The notes beneath the pieces are model-generated. The model was not told the DNA's origin and did not search any database. It saw nothing but the letters and a program-made list of their open reading frames with translations. A stretch of 64,000 nt of DNA. Origin: Tritonibacter scottomollicae (GTDB lineage Bacteria; Pseudomonadota; Alphaproteobacteria; Rhodobacterales; Rhodobacteraceae). This document shows, piece by piece, positions 9,993 through 17,286 of the stretch (positions are counted from its first letter, which is position 1; every line of letters starts with the position of its first letter). Location of the stretch: NCBI RefSeq assembly GCF_003003215.1, contig NZ_PVUF01000005.1, positions 218,272-282,271 of the forward strand. Reading direction: 5' to 3'. The translations under genes were made by a program, and so were the position numbers.

Positions 9993-12593
9993 ATGACAGA
10001 TAACCAGAGCGCCGCGGCTCAAGAAGACCGCACGCTTGATGATTTTGTAGCCGACAGCGACACCGGCGGTCGCTTGCCGCAGGACGCACTGGGGCGCAAC
10101 GCGCTGTGGTACCTGCCGCTCGTCTGGTCCCTGTATCAACTGTGGATCGCGTCGCCCTTGCCATTTATCCTCGGGGTCGGGGTGTGGAATGACACCCAAA
10201 CCCGAGCGATCCACTTGGGCTTTGCGGTTCTTCTGGCCTTTGTTGCCTTTCCGGGCCTGAAAACCAGTCCGCGACACCACATTCCGATCCCGACCTGGAT
10301 TGTCGGCGGGATCGGTGCGCTTTGCGCGTCCTATCTGTTCTATGCTTACGCGGGCGTTGCCGAACGCACAGGCGCGCCAAACCAGACCGACGTGATCGTC
10401 TCGGTGATCGGTCTTGTGCTGCTGCTCGAAGCGGCACGGCGCAGCCTTGGTTTCCCATTGATGGGCGTGGCGCTGTTCTTCCTCGCCTATGTGTTCTTTG
10501 GATCTTCTTCCTGGCTGCCTGAAGTGGTGCAGTGGAAAGGAGCCTCGATCAACAAGGCGATGAGCCACATGTGGCTGACAACCGAGGGCGTCTTTGGTGT
10601 CGCGCTTGGTGTCTCTTCGGGTTTTGTCTTTCTTTTCGTGCTCTTCGGCGCGCTTCTTAATCAGGCCGGGGCAGGGAACTACTTTCTGAAACTGGCCTTT
10701 GCCGCGCTGGGTCACCTGCGTGGCGGCCCCGCGAAGGCCGCTGTCATTGGCTCTGCGGCAACCGGCCTGATCTCCGGATCGTCGATCGCCAATGTTGTCA
10801 CCACGGGTACGTTTACAATCCCGCTGATGAAACGCGTGGGCTTTCCCGCGACCAAGGCAGGTGCGATCGAGGTCTCCTCGTCGATCAACGGCGTGCTGAC
10901 CCCGCCTGTGATGGGTGCGGTTGCGTTCCTGATGACCGAATATGTCGGTATTCCTTACGTCGAAGTGGTGAAAACCGCGATCATCCCGGCGGCGATTTCC
11001 TATATCGCACTGGTTTATATCGTACACCTCGAAGCGCTGAAAATGGGCATGAAGGGCACCAGCCGCATGCATCCGGTGAAGTTCTTCCTCGGCGCCATCT
11101 TCACCATCGCGACCTCCATCGTGATTGGTGGCGGGACGCTTTGGCTCTGTGGAGTGCTGGTCAACGCGCTGCAAGGGATAGCGGGTGATGCAAGCATATG
11201 GCTGATTGTTGTCATCATGGCGGCGCTCTATGTGCTGGCGCTGAAGGTCGCAGCATCTCATGAGGATCTCGAACTCAGCATTGAATCCATGCAGGATCTT
11301 CCGCCCGCGCGCGAGATCTTCAAAACCGGCATTCACTACATCATGCCAATCCTGCTGCTGATGTATCTCTTGATGATCGAACGTAAATCGCCTGGGCTTT
11401 CCGCGTTCTGGTCATCTGTCGCAATGCTGGTGATCCTGGCAACGCAGAACCCGATCAAGGCGATGTTCCGCGGTCAGGATCATGCGGTTTCCGAATTCAA
11501 ACAAGGTGTTGCGGACATTTTCGAAGGTCTGATCATCGGTGCGCGCAACATGATCGGTCTGGCCTGTGCCATGGGTGTGGCCGGCATTATCGTTGGTGCC
11601 GTGACCCTGACGGGGATCGGGCAGGTGATGGCGGAGTTTGTCGAATTCCTCTCTGGCGGAAGCGTCATGCTGATGCTGATCTTTGTTGCGCTGATCTCGA
11701 TCGTGCTGGGCATGGGGCTGCCGACAACCGCAAACTACATTGTTGTCAGCTCGCTGATGGCGGGGGTCGTGGTGGAGCTTGGCGCGCAGAATGGTCTGAT
11801 CGTACCGCTGATCGCGGTCCATATGTTTGTGTTCTACTTCGGCATCATGGCGGATGTGACTCCTCCGGTCGGACTGGCGAGTTTTGCGGCTGCCGCGATT
11901 TCCAAGGGCGACCCGCTGCGCACGGGTTTCCAGGCGTTTTTCTACTCGATCCGGACCGCGCTGCTTCCGTTCCTGTTCATCTTCAACACCGACCTGCTGT
12001 TGATTGATGTCGGGCCCATACAGGCTGTCTTGGTCTTCCTGGTTGCGATGGTGGCAATGCTGCTGTTCGCGGCATCGACGATGAACTATTTCATCGTGAA
12101 ATCAAGGATTTGGGAAAGTGCGCTTCTGCTATTGGTGGCGTTTACTTTGTTCCGTCCGGGCTTCTTCCTTGACCAGATCCAGCCAGCGTTTGAAACGCGC
12201 CCTGGCACCGCGGTTTACCAAATGGCGGAACGAGTTGAGGATGGTGGAACCCTGCGTGTCCGTCTGATGGGCGAGAGCTTGGAGGGCGACATGGTCGATG
12301 CTCGCTTCCTGTTGCCGCTGGGTGATCAAGGCGGGGATGGGCAAACGCGTCTCTATGACGGCGCGGGCATCGAGTTCCGCGAAGAAGGTGATAAGATCTT
12401 CGTCGACAGTCTGAACTTTGGTGGTCCTGCAGAGCAACTGGGCATCGATTTCGATTGGGAACTGATTGAAATGGAAGTCGAAGCCGACAGAATGCCCAAG
12501 GAAGTCTTCTACCTCCCGGCGTTCCTGATCCTCGGGTTCGTCGCTTTCCTGCAGTTCGGCCGGAAGCGCAAGCAAGAAGAAGGAGTGGCCTGA
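9993..12593 (+). CDS. TRAP transporter permease, fused 4TM-12TM with DUF3394-like C-terminus
   Basis: Inner-membrane carrier of about 866 residues combining the small (DctQ-like, 4 helices) and large (DctM-like, 12 helices) TRAP subunits in one chain, as is usual for TAXI systems. Conserved large-subunit motifs are present (IGSAATGLISGSSIANVVTTG and LGMGLPTTANYIVV). After the last transport helices come a soluble region (about 740-840) and a final helix, matching the DUF3394 extension of this family. It uses sodium or proton gradients, not ATP. The start at 9993 follows GGTGGGGA; an upstream ATG at 9957 is possible. It overlaps the universal stress gene by an ATGA junction. Confidence 0.93.
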   Translation: MTDNQSAAAQEDRTLDDFVADSDTGGRLPQDALGRNALWYLPLVWSLYQLWIASPLPFILGVGVWNDTQTRAIHLGFAVLLAFVAFPGLKTSPRHHIPIPTWIVGGIGALCASYLFYAYAGVAERTGAPNQTDVIVSVIGLVLLLEAARRSLGFPLMGVALFFLAYVFFGSSSWLPEVVQWKGASINKAMSHMWLTTEGVFGVALGVSSGFVFLFVLFGALLNQAGAGNYFLKLAFAALGHLRGGPAKAAVIGSAATGLISGSSIANVVTTGTFTIPLMKRVGFPATKAGAIEVSSSINGVLTPPVMGAVAFLMTEYVGIPYVEVVKTAIIPAAISYIALVYIVHLEALKMGMKGTSRMHPVKFFLGAIFTIATSIVIGGGTLWLCGVLVNALQGIAGDASIWLIVVIMAALYVLALKVAASHEDLELSIESMQDLPPAREIFKTGIHYIMPILLLMYLLMIERKSPGLSAFWSSVAMLVILATQNPIKAMFRGQDHAVSEFKQGVADIFEGLIIGARNMIGLACAMGVAGIIVGAVTLTGIGQVMAEFVEFLSGGSVMLMLIFVALISIVLGMGLPTTANYIVVSSLMAGVVVELGAQNGLIVPLIAVHMFVFYFGIMADVTPPVGLASFAAAAISKGDPLRTGFQAFFYSIRTALLPFLFIFNTDLLLIDVGPIQAVLVFLVAMVAMLLFAASTMNYFIVKSRIWESALLLLVAFTLFRPGFFLDQIQPAFETRPGTAVYQMAERVEDGGTLRVRLMGESLEGDMVDARFLLPLGDQGGDGQTRLYDGAGIEFREEGDKIFVDSLNFGGPAEQLGIDFDWELIEMEVEADRMPKEVFYLPAFLILGFVAFLQFGRKRKQEEGVA

Positions 12594-13024
12594 TGACCAA
12601 ACATGTACTCTGTGCCGTCGACCTCACGCATATGGATGCCGAAAAGGCATTGCTGAATCGTGCTGCGGAACTGGCGACGTTCTACGGAGCCACGCTCAGC
12701 GTGGTCACCGTGGTGCCGGATTATGGTATGAGTATCGTCGGATCCTTCTTCAAGGACGGTACCATGAAGGAAGCGGTCAAAGAGGCGGACCGCCAACTTC
12801 ATGACTTTGTAAAAACAAATGTGCCGGACATGAAAGGTGTCCAGCACATCGTTGAAGTTGGAGCGAATGTCTACGAAATGATCCTCGACGCGATCAAGCG
12901 TTCCGAGGCCGACCTCGTGGTCATGGGCGCACATAAACCGGAACTGATGGACAGGTTGCAGGGACCGAACTCGGCGCGCGTGGCCAGATATGCCAAATGT
13001 TCCGTTCTGATCGTTCGGGACTGA
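12593..13024 (+). CDS. Universal stress protein (UspA family)
   Basis: A single-domain Usp of 143 residues. It begins KHVLCAVDLTH and contains the VMGAHKPELMDRLQGPNSARVARYAKCSVLIVRD tail in two pieces that match the ATP-binding G-2x-G-9x-G(S/N) region (here GAHKP and GPNSARVARYA). It is translationally coupled to the TRAP permease. A Usp next to a TRAP transporter resembles TeaD of the Halomonas ectoine TRAP system, which modulates transporter activity, so a regulatory role on this carrier is inferred. Confidence 0.92.
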   Translation: MTKHVLCAVDLTHMDAEKALLNRAAELATFYGATLSVVTVVPDYGMSIVGSFFKDGTMKEAVKEADRQLHDFVKTNVPDMKGVQHIVEVGANVYEMILDAIKRSEADLVVMGAHKPELMDRLQGPNSARVARYAKCSVLIVRD

Positions 13025-13046
13025 CTGCTCAAGCTTGTGACAAAAA

Positions 13047-13075
13047 AACGCGCTCCAATCCGGGGCGCGTTTTTC
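13047..13075 (+). terminator. Rho-independent terminator after TRAP-usp operon
   Basis: AACGCGCTCC / GGGGCGCGTT stem with one mismatch, preceded by A-run and followed by TTTTT. It closes the host operon about 45 bases before the left prophage boundary. Confidence 0.85.
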
Positions 13076-13120
13076 ATGTTGATATGGGCGCAGGGTACCG
13101 GGCGAATTACGACCTTACGT

Positions 13121-13148
13121 ACATCCCATAATCAGTAATATGAATGTG
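13121..13148 (+). repeat. Left dif-like attachment site of the prophage
   Basis: Arms ACATCCCATAA and ATATGAATGTG flank the centre TCAGTA. The first (XerC-type) arm and the centre agree with the right site, while the second (XerD-type) arm is degenerate. That is what a phage-derived half-site would look like after XerC-initiated integration. Confidence 0.68.
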
Positions 13149-13203
13149 TGATTTTGCCAGTAAAATAAGGGGGGTAGGGTAGCGGATGACAGGAGGCACC
13201 TAA

Positions 13204-13524
13204 GTGTCCTGTGAGAGCCCCGAAGGGATTAGACCAAGCCATATTGGCCTAACTCCGCAAAAACCTTATAGACGTGCCGCCAACTTGCGTAAAGAGGCAA
13301 TGGCAAAGGCAAAGTATATTAGCGACTTCGAGCGCGATGTTATGCGCATCGGGAACGCCAAGGGCTACAAAGCTCCGCAGATTGCACGCTTCCTGCGGCG
13401 CGGGAAGATGGTTGTTTACAACCACATAAAGGCCATGGACGAAGCGGGCACGCTGGACGATCTGCCTTTGTGCTTTGTGGTCGATGAGATCGCCGCCGCC
13501 ATTGGAAAGGCGAACGGCCAATGA
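13204..13524 (+). CDS. Prophage helix-turn-helix protein (putative regulator)
   Basis: A 106-residue protein started by GTG after a perfect AGGAGG at seven bases. An ATG at 13300 would give 74 residues covering the conserved-looking part. The core (FERDVMRIGNAKGYKAPQ, then IARFLRRGKMVVYNHIKAM) reads as a helix-turn-helix. It is the first gene of the element and overlaps the next by ATGA, so it is probably an early regulator or replication accessory. No specific family is recognised. Confidence 0.75.
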   Translation: MSCESPEGIRPSHIGLTPQKPYRRAANLRKEAMAKAKYISDFERDVMRIGNAKGYKAPQIARFLRRGKMVVYNHIKAMDEAGTLDDLPLCFVVDEIAAAIGKANGQ

Positions 13525-14000
13525 CCAACAAGAGAGCGCCAAAATGGCAGCGCCAAGGCTACCGGAGCGAAGATGAGTACCGCGCCGCATGCTCCGCCAC
13601 CAGAAAGACGCGCCGCGCCGCGATGGCTGCGACTAAGGCACGATACACTACTGCCCGGATCCTAGAAAAGATGTGGGACGATGCAGATTTCGATAAGCCG
13701 GTGGTCACGATCACCAAAGAGCAGCTTATGGCAAAGTGCGGATGCGGTCTCACAATCACTAAGAACGCCCTTGCAGAGCTTCGCGCAGAGGGCAGCATTA
13801 AACCGATCAAGGGCTGGGAAGGCGGCAGGGCCAAGCCCACAACTTGGCGGTTATGCGTTCCGGGCAGCAACACGACACCCGCCGATGAGCAGGTCCAAGC
13901 CTTGGAGGAAGCGCGCGCAAGAGACGCCGCTTGGCGCTACCTGTCGGGTAAATTCGGCCCGGTAAAAGCGTTGGAAATCCTTGGGGAACCCGGAGAGTGA
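13521..14000 (+). CDS. Prophage winged-helix protein, candidate replication initiator
   Basis: 159 residues. A basic N-terminus (KRAPKWQRQGYRSEDEYR) is followed by a winged-helix-like section (about residues 50-110: ITKEQLMAKCGCGLTITKNA, then LAELRAEGSI and a TTWRLCVPG wing) and a helical tail. It lies immediately upstream of three tandem 23-base iterons, the classical position for an iteron-binding initiator. PM2 instead uses a large HUH rolling-circle protein, and none is found here. Initiator function is inference; a repressor of the early operon is an alternative. Confidence 0.7.
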   Translation: MTNKRAPKWQRQGYRSEDEYRAACSATRKTRRAAMAATKARYTTARILEKMWDDADFDKPVVTITKEQLMAKCGCGLTITKNALAELRAEGSIKPIKGWEGGRAKPTTWRLCVPGSNTTPADEQVQALEEARARDAAWRYLSGKFGPVKALEILGEPGE

Positions 14001-14031
14001 TCGCGACCGGGTACCTTTCGTCCATCACGAA

Positions 14032-14103
14032 TTAAAGGGGGTCAGTTATTGACCTTAAAGGGGGTCAGAATTTGACCTTAAAGGGGGTCAAATATTGACC
14101 CCC
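14032..14103 (+). repeat. Three tandem 23-bp iterons with internal dyads
   Basis: Units at 14032-14054, 14055-14077 and 14078-14100 each read TTAAAGGGGGTCA, four variable bases, then TTGACC, with no gaps. Each carries the dyad GGTCA/TTGACC. In the third unit the dyad extends to a perfect GGGGGTCAA-ATA-TTGACCCCC palindrome (14083-14103). Likely the replication origin iterons or an operator array of the prophage. Confidence 0.85.
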
Positions 14104-14525
14104 CCTCCATTGGTTCCACAGGAACCACCACGCCAGTTTTTCAAACTGACGGTATGTGGAGCCGCCTAGTCGGCGGCAGGAGGATAGGTGGTGCCCCAAA
14201 GGACCGGAGGTGCAAGCCCAATTCAGCCAGTCGCAAACGGGATCGGCTGGGGCGAGGGTGGAGGCTGAATAAGGCTGCGCCTTAGAGGCGCGGCAAGGTC
14301 GAGCTTCGAGGGCGCTTCGCGCCCGCTGAGATATGAGGAAGGTGGAATTTTCGGCCCTGGGCGCTTGATTGCGACCGGGGCCGCTCTTTTGCGAACGGGG
14401 GAGGAACAGGCAGGAAACGGGGGAGCAACACAATTCAGTTTTTGCGATGTGATTGCGGAGTAGGGGGATTGCATAGCCTATGTAACGTTATACTGTAACA
14501 TATCGGAAAACGTGAAGGAGTTGGC
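14104..14525. other. Non-coding prophage region, probable origin and early promoter
   Basis: 422 bases without a convincing gene. Several inverted repeats are visible, for example GGGCGC-TTC-GCGCCC near 14310 and a CGGCCCTGG / CCGGGGCCG pair near 14355-14385. There are also near-repeated GCGAACGGGGGAGGAAC and GAAACGGGGGAGCAAC elements at about 14391 and 14415. A TATACT -10-like hexamer lies in a segment with repeated GTAAC (about 14479-14500), just before the Shine-Dalgarno GAAGGAG of the next gene. Together with the iterons this could form the replication origin. Confidence 0.55.
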
Positions 14526-14711
14526 ATGCAACCGATCAAGAAACGGGCCGAGGATCTACATCGCCGTGCCCAGGAACTGCGCAAGGCCGGGGCCGTGGCG
14601 CAGATGACCAAGGGGCCTCAGCTGGTCGAGGAAACCGGGGCGTTTATGGTCGAGCTGGCCGAACGCCTGGACGCGCTGACGCCGTACCTGGACGAAGGGG
14701 CCGAGGCATGA
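14526..14711 (+). CDS. Small prophage protein, helical
   Basis: 61 residues, charged and predicted helical (DLHRRAQELRKAGA and AFMVELAERLDALTPYL). A GAAGGAG ribosome site precedes the ATG, and the next gene starts within its stop region. No known family recognised. First gene of the block leading to the packaging ATPase. Confidence 0.72.
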   Translation: MQPIKKRAEDLHRRAQELRKAGAVAQMTKGPQLVEETGAFMVELAERLDALTPYLDEGAEA

Positions 14712-14845
14712 TCGCACCGCCACAGTGGGAGGGTCGCCAGCTCAGAAAGCAGCTGGTTCGGTCTCAAAACGAAGCGATCCGCAAGAAGCGGCTAGAAGCG
14801 CTGAAAAAACGGATCGCCGAAGGCAAAAAGAAAGGGGCCGCGTGA
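14708..14845 (+). CDS. Very small basic prophage protein
   Basis: 45 residues, one third Lys/Arg, ending in KKRIAEGKKKGAA. It starts by ATGA overlap with the previous gene and its stop overlaps the ATG of the next (TGATG), so the tight packing supports reality. Possibly nucleic-acid binding; function unknown. Confidence 0.62.
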   Translation: MIAPPQWEGRQLRKQLVRSQNEAIRKKRLEALKKRIAEGKKKGAA

Positions 14846-15210
14846 TGAGCTACAATGGACAATTTCAGGTCGCGCCGCAGACCACGCTTGGTCGGGCCTT
14901 TTGCGAGTGCTGCGGCGGGTCGGTGCAAATCCGGGCGAACAAGAACGGCGGCGCGTACTACTACTGCGGTCACGCGGATGACCAGGGCGTACAGTGCTGC
15001 CATTCGCAACGCTGGGGGCAGCGTGTGAGTTTTGCCTTGCGCAAGGCCTTTCGTGAGGCGGGCGAACAGCCGCTAAAGGTCCGTCTGCCGCTCAAGATCG
15101 GCAACGGAAAGGCACCTGCGGTCGCGAATGAAGACACAGCGCCGCCCGCAAACGAAAACACTGCGCCGCCTGAGCGGCCCGCACAGAGCCTTGGAGGGCT
15201 TTTCGGATGA
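14845..15210 (+). CDS. Prophage Cys-rich putative zinc-binding protein
   Basis: 121 residues. Cysteine and histidine clusters CECCGG (about residues 20-25), YYCGH (about 41-45) and VQCCHSQRW (about 51-59) form a plausible zinc ribbon. A Pro/Ala-rich linker (about 90-115) follows. The start at 14845 is fixed by the TGATG junction. It may be a DNA-binding or ssDNA-binding factor in replication or transcription; no family is recognised. Confidence 0.75.
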   Translation: MSYNGQFQVAPQTTLGRAFCECCGGSVQIRANKNGGAYYYCGHADDQGVQCCHSQRWGQRVSFALRKAFREAGEQPLKVRLPLKIGNGKAPAVANEDTAPPANENTAPPERPAQSLGGLFG

Positions 15211-15818
15211 CTGACCTCACAAATTTTGAGCTTGACGGCATAGAGGGGCCGGAAACCGGGTCTCCTGACGATTTCGGCGGGACAGGTGCGGAGCATATGC
15301 AAGCTTTCCGCGCGCCAGACCTTGAAGCCGAAGGCGGCGGCGCTGACGACGTGGTGCACCTGGACGCCGAGACCGGCGAACCGCTGGACGCCATGGCCGA
15401 GGTCGAACAGATCTCGAAAGATGCGTTTTTCGTCGCCTTCCGGCACAGCTTTGGATTGCCGGGGATGTTCTCCGCGCAGTGGAAGCCGCTCGCGATCCAG
15501 CCAGACGAAACCGATATAGCCCGCGATGCGTCCGACGCGATCTATGAGCTGCTCGAAATCTATTTCCCGTCCGCGCTCTCGCCGCAGTCGGAAATGTTTG
15601 CCCGCTTGTCGCGCGCCGCGCCGTTTATCCTGGCGAAAGTGATGATCGTCCGCATGATCCTGGAAGAACGCCGCCGCGCCGCCGTCGCCGCGAAACAACA
15701 GCAGCGCCGCGACGGGATCGAGCAACCCGCCCAGGACACGCCGCAACCCGCCAACAGCGATCAGCCCCCGACAGGTGCAGGGCCGCTTGATTGGATGTCA
15801 CAGGAGCAAGCGGCATGA
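15207..15818 (+). CDS. Prophage protein of unknown function upstream of packaging ATPase
   Basis: 203 residues. An acidic, Gly-rich N-terminus (1-60) is followed by a helical centre (about 65-160: AFRHSFGLPGMFSAQWKPLA and RAAPFILAKVMIVRMILEE) and a Gln/Pro-rich tail. Not membrane-spanning by eye. It overlaps genes on both sides by four bases and so belongs to the same operon as the packaging ATPase. It could be a scaffold or ATPase partner; there is no direct evidence. Confidence 0.75.
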   Translation: MTDLTNFELDGIEGPETGSPDDFGGTGAEHMQAFRAPDLEAEGGGADDVVHLDAETGEPLDAMAEVEQISKDAFFVAFRHSFGLPGMFSAQWKPLAIQPDETDIARDASDAIYELLEIYFPSALSPQSEMFARLSRAAPFILAKVMIVRMILEERRRAAVAAKQQQRRDGIEQPAQDTPQPANSDQPPTGAGPLDWMSQEQAA

Positions 15819-16495
15819 GCGCAACCAGCAATGCGGGCCGCGTCGGCGTCTGGGGCCGGTCTGGCTCCGGCAAATCATCCTACGTAAAGCGCATGCTCAA
15901 GGGCCGGTCGCGGCTGGTGGTCTTTGATCCGCTGGCCGAGTACGGCGAGGCGCTACGTATACCGACGGTCGAACACCGAGCCAGCAACAGCCTGGACGAA
16001 GTGCGGCAAGCGATGGTTGCCAATTGGCAGGGGTTCCGGGTTGCCTATGTGCCCCCGGCGGGCCGGGAGGCGGCGGCGCTGTCGGCGCTGTGCAAGCTGC
16101 TTATGGCGGCGCAGAAGCCGTTTAAGGACGGCAAGCGCGGGGCCAAAATGATGACGCTGGTTGTCGAGGAAATGAACCTCAGTTTTCCCGTGGCCGGTGG
16201 CGCGCAGAAGTGCCCCGGCTTTGCCGATGTGTGTAGCCGTGGGCGGCACTTCGGGATTGAAATCATCGGCGTCAGTCAGCGCATCGCCGAGGTCGCCACA
16301 CGCTTTCGCAATAACTGCACCGAAACCGTCGTGTTGGCCCAGAAGGGGCCGCGCGATATCGACGCCGCTGCGCAGGAGTTGGGCGCGGACCGGGCCGCTG
16401 TGACCGGCCTTGCGAACCTCGATTACATCCATGAGCGCCATGGCGTACTTAAGCGCGGCAAAATCACCTTTCCGAAAAGAAAGGTTCGGCAATAG
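15815..16495 (+). CDS. Genome-packaging ATPase (FtsK/HerA superfamily, PM2 P9-like)
   Basis: 226 residues, the small size typical of packaging ATPases of internal-membrane phages such as PM2 P9 and PRD1 P9. Walker A GRSGSGKSS is at residues 14-22. Walker B is the hydrophobic run MTLVVEE at about 113-119. The polar sensor strand IIGVSQR is at about 150-156, followed by RFRNNCTETVVL. It presumably pumps the genome into the procapsid at a unique vertex. Starts by ATGA overlap with the upstream gene. Confidence 0.85.
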   Translation: MSATSNAGRVGVWGRSGSGKSSYVKRMLKGRSRLVVFDPLAEYGEALRIPTVEHRASNSLDEVRQAMVANWQGFRVAYVPPAGREAAALSALCKLLMAAQKPFKDGKRGAKMMTLVVEEMNLSFPVAGGAQKCPGFADVCSRGRHFGIEIIGVSQRIAEVATRFRNNCTETVVLAQKGPRDIDAAAQELGADRAAVTGLANLDYIHERHGVLKRGKITFPKRKVRQ

Positions 16496-16525
16496 TTAGG
16501 GGGAAATCAATAGGAGCGATTCTCG

Positions 16526-16849
16526 ATGAAAAGCCGTCTAACTATTTCCGCAATTGCAATTTTCCTAGGTAGCGTTTCGGTCGCGCAAGTGCTGCCATAC
16601 ACACTTTCAGACGGGCGATCCGAATTCAGCGTCGTGAGAAACAATAACGGCGCAGTTTTACGGTCTTCGGGTGTAACGCTGTACCTAGGAAAAGACTGCG
16701 ATGCGTACAGCCCTCAGTTTGGTCAGGGCCTATGGGGTTGGGCGAATGCCGGTTTCGGTGTTTCCTTTCCCGCCAAAGGAAAGTTTTTCTCTTTTGAGCG
16801 GCAGGAAACACCCGTTGAAGAAAGAAACTTTGGCCAGTGTCAGGAGTGA
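16526..16849 (+). CDS. Secreted protein, possible lysogenic conversion factor
   Basis: 107 residues with an N-terminal signal peptide (MKSRLTISAIAIFLGSVSVA). The mature part is aromatic- and Gly-rich with two cysteines (KDCDAY and the C-terminal GQCQE) that may form a disulfide. It is flanked by 30 bases upstream and a distinct operator region downstream, and it is less GC-rich than its neighbours. It therefore looks like an independently expressed cargo gene rather than a virion gene. Function unknown. Confidence 0.72.
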   Translation: MKSRLTISAIAIFLGSVSVAQVLPYTLSDGRSEFSVVRNNNGAVLRSSGVTLYLGKDCDAYSPQFGQGLWGWANAGFGVSFPAKGKFFSFERQETPVEERNFGQCQE

Positions 16850-16860
16850 AGCTCCTAACC

Positions 16861-16916
16861 TATACGTAGGGCCGAAATCACATGAAATTCGCTACGTATA
16901 AGTTTGATATACGTAG
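16861..16916. promoter_or_regulatory. Triple TATACGTAG operator in front of the structural operon
   Basis: Three copies of the nonamer TATACGTAG at 16861-16869, 16892-16900 (inverted) and 16908-16916, in an AT-rich stretch just upstream of the virion genes. Likely binding sites for a phage regulator controlling the late promoter. Confidence 0.7.
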
Positions 16917-16985
16917 ATTTTACTACCCCAATCCCCGCCTCTAACTCTGGGTCTGTTGAAGTCAAACAGGCACGGGGTATTCGGC

Positions 16986-17153
16986 ATGAAGGGCAGTGAC
17001 CTTCTGAGCGCTTTTGCAGTGACGGTTGCAGGGGGCCTCGCGGTCTACCTGATCCGCCGCCACATGGAGGGCGACCCCGTTTCCGTTTCAATCGGTGGCC
17101 TCATTCCGAGCGCCGAAGAAGAAGCAGAAGCAGAAGGGGAAGTCTATGCTTAA
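16986..17153 (+). CDS. Small prophage membrane protein
   Basis: 55 residues. One membrane helix (about 5-24, LLSAFAVTVAGGLAVYLI), then RRH, then an acidic tail (EEEAEAEGE). First gene after the operator cluster. Expected to sit in the virion's internal membrane, as the small P3-P10 proteins do in PM2. Overlaps the next gene by eight bases. Confidence 0.75.
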   Translation: MKGSDLLSAFAVTVAGGLAVYLIRRHMEGDPVSVSIGGLIPSAEEEAEAEGEVYA

Positions 17154-17274
17154 GAAACAAGACGTGAAGGGCGTCGGTCTGGTGATGGTTGGCGTCATGC
17201 TGGCCGGAATCGCAATGTATCAGTTTCGCGATGTGGGCCTGATCGCCCAGGCGCGTGCTGGCTACGACGTTTGA
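17146..17274 (+). CDS. Very small prophage membrane protein (42 residues)
   Basis: 42 residues with a single hydrophobic helix (about 10-25, VGLVMVGVMLAGIAMYQF) between a Lys-rich N-terminus and a short polar tail. It lies directly before the capsid gene. The size matches the tiny membrane proteins of PM2 virions. Too short for standard gene finders, but tightly spaced with both neighbours. Confidence 0.7.
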   Translation: MLKKQDVKGVGLVMVGVMLAGIAMYQFRDVGLIAQARAGYDV

Positions 17275-17286
17275 TCGGGGGCGCAC

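Noticed and set aside
14032..14103. CRISPR array
   Set aside because: Repeats are gapless 23-mers with no spacers and no cas genes nearby; they are iterons or operators.
14065..14474. Minus-strand open frames in the prophage non-coding region
   Set aside because: Pro/Ser-rich, overlap the iterons, no Shine-Dalgarno; region better explained as origin and promoter.
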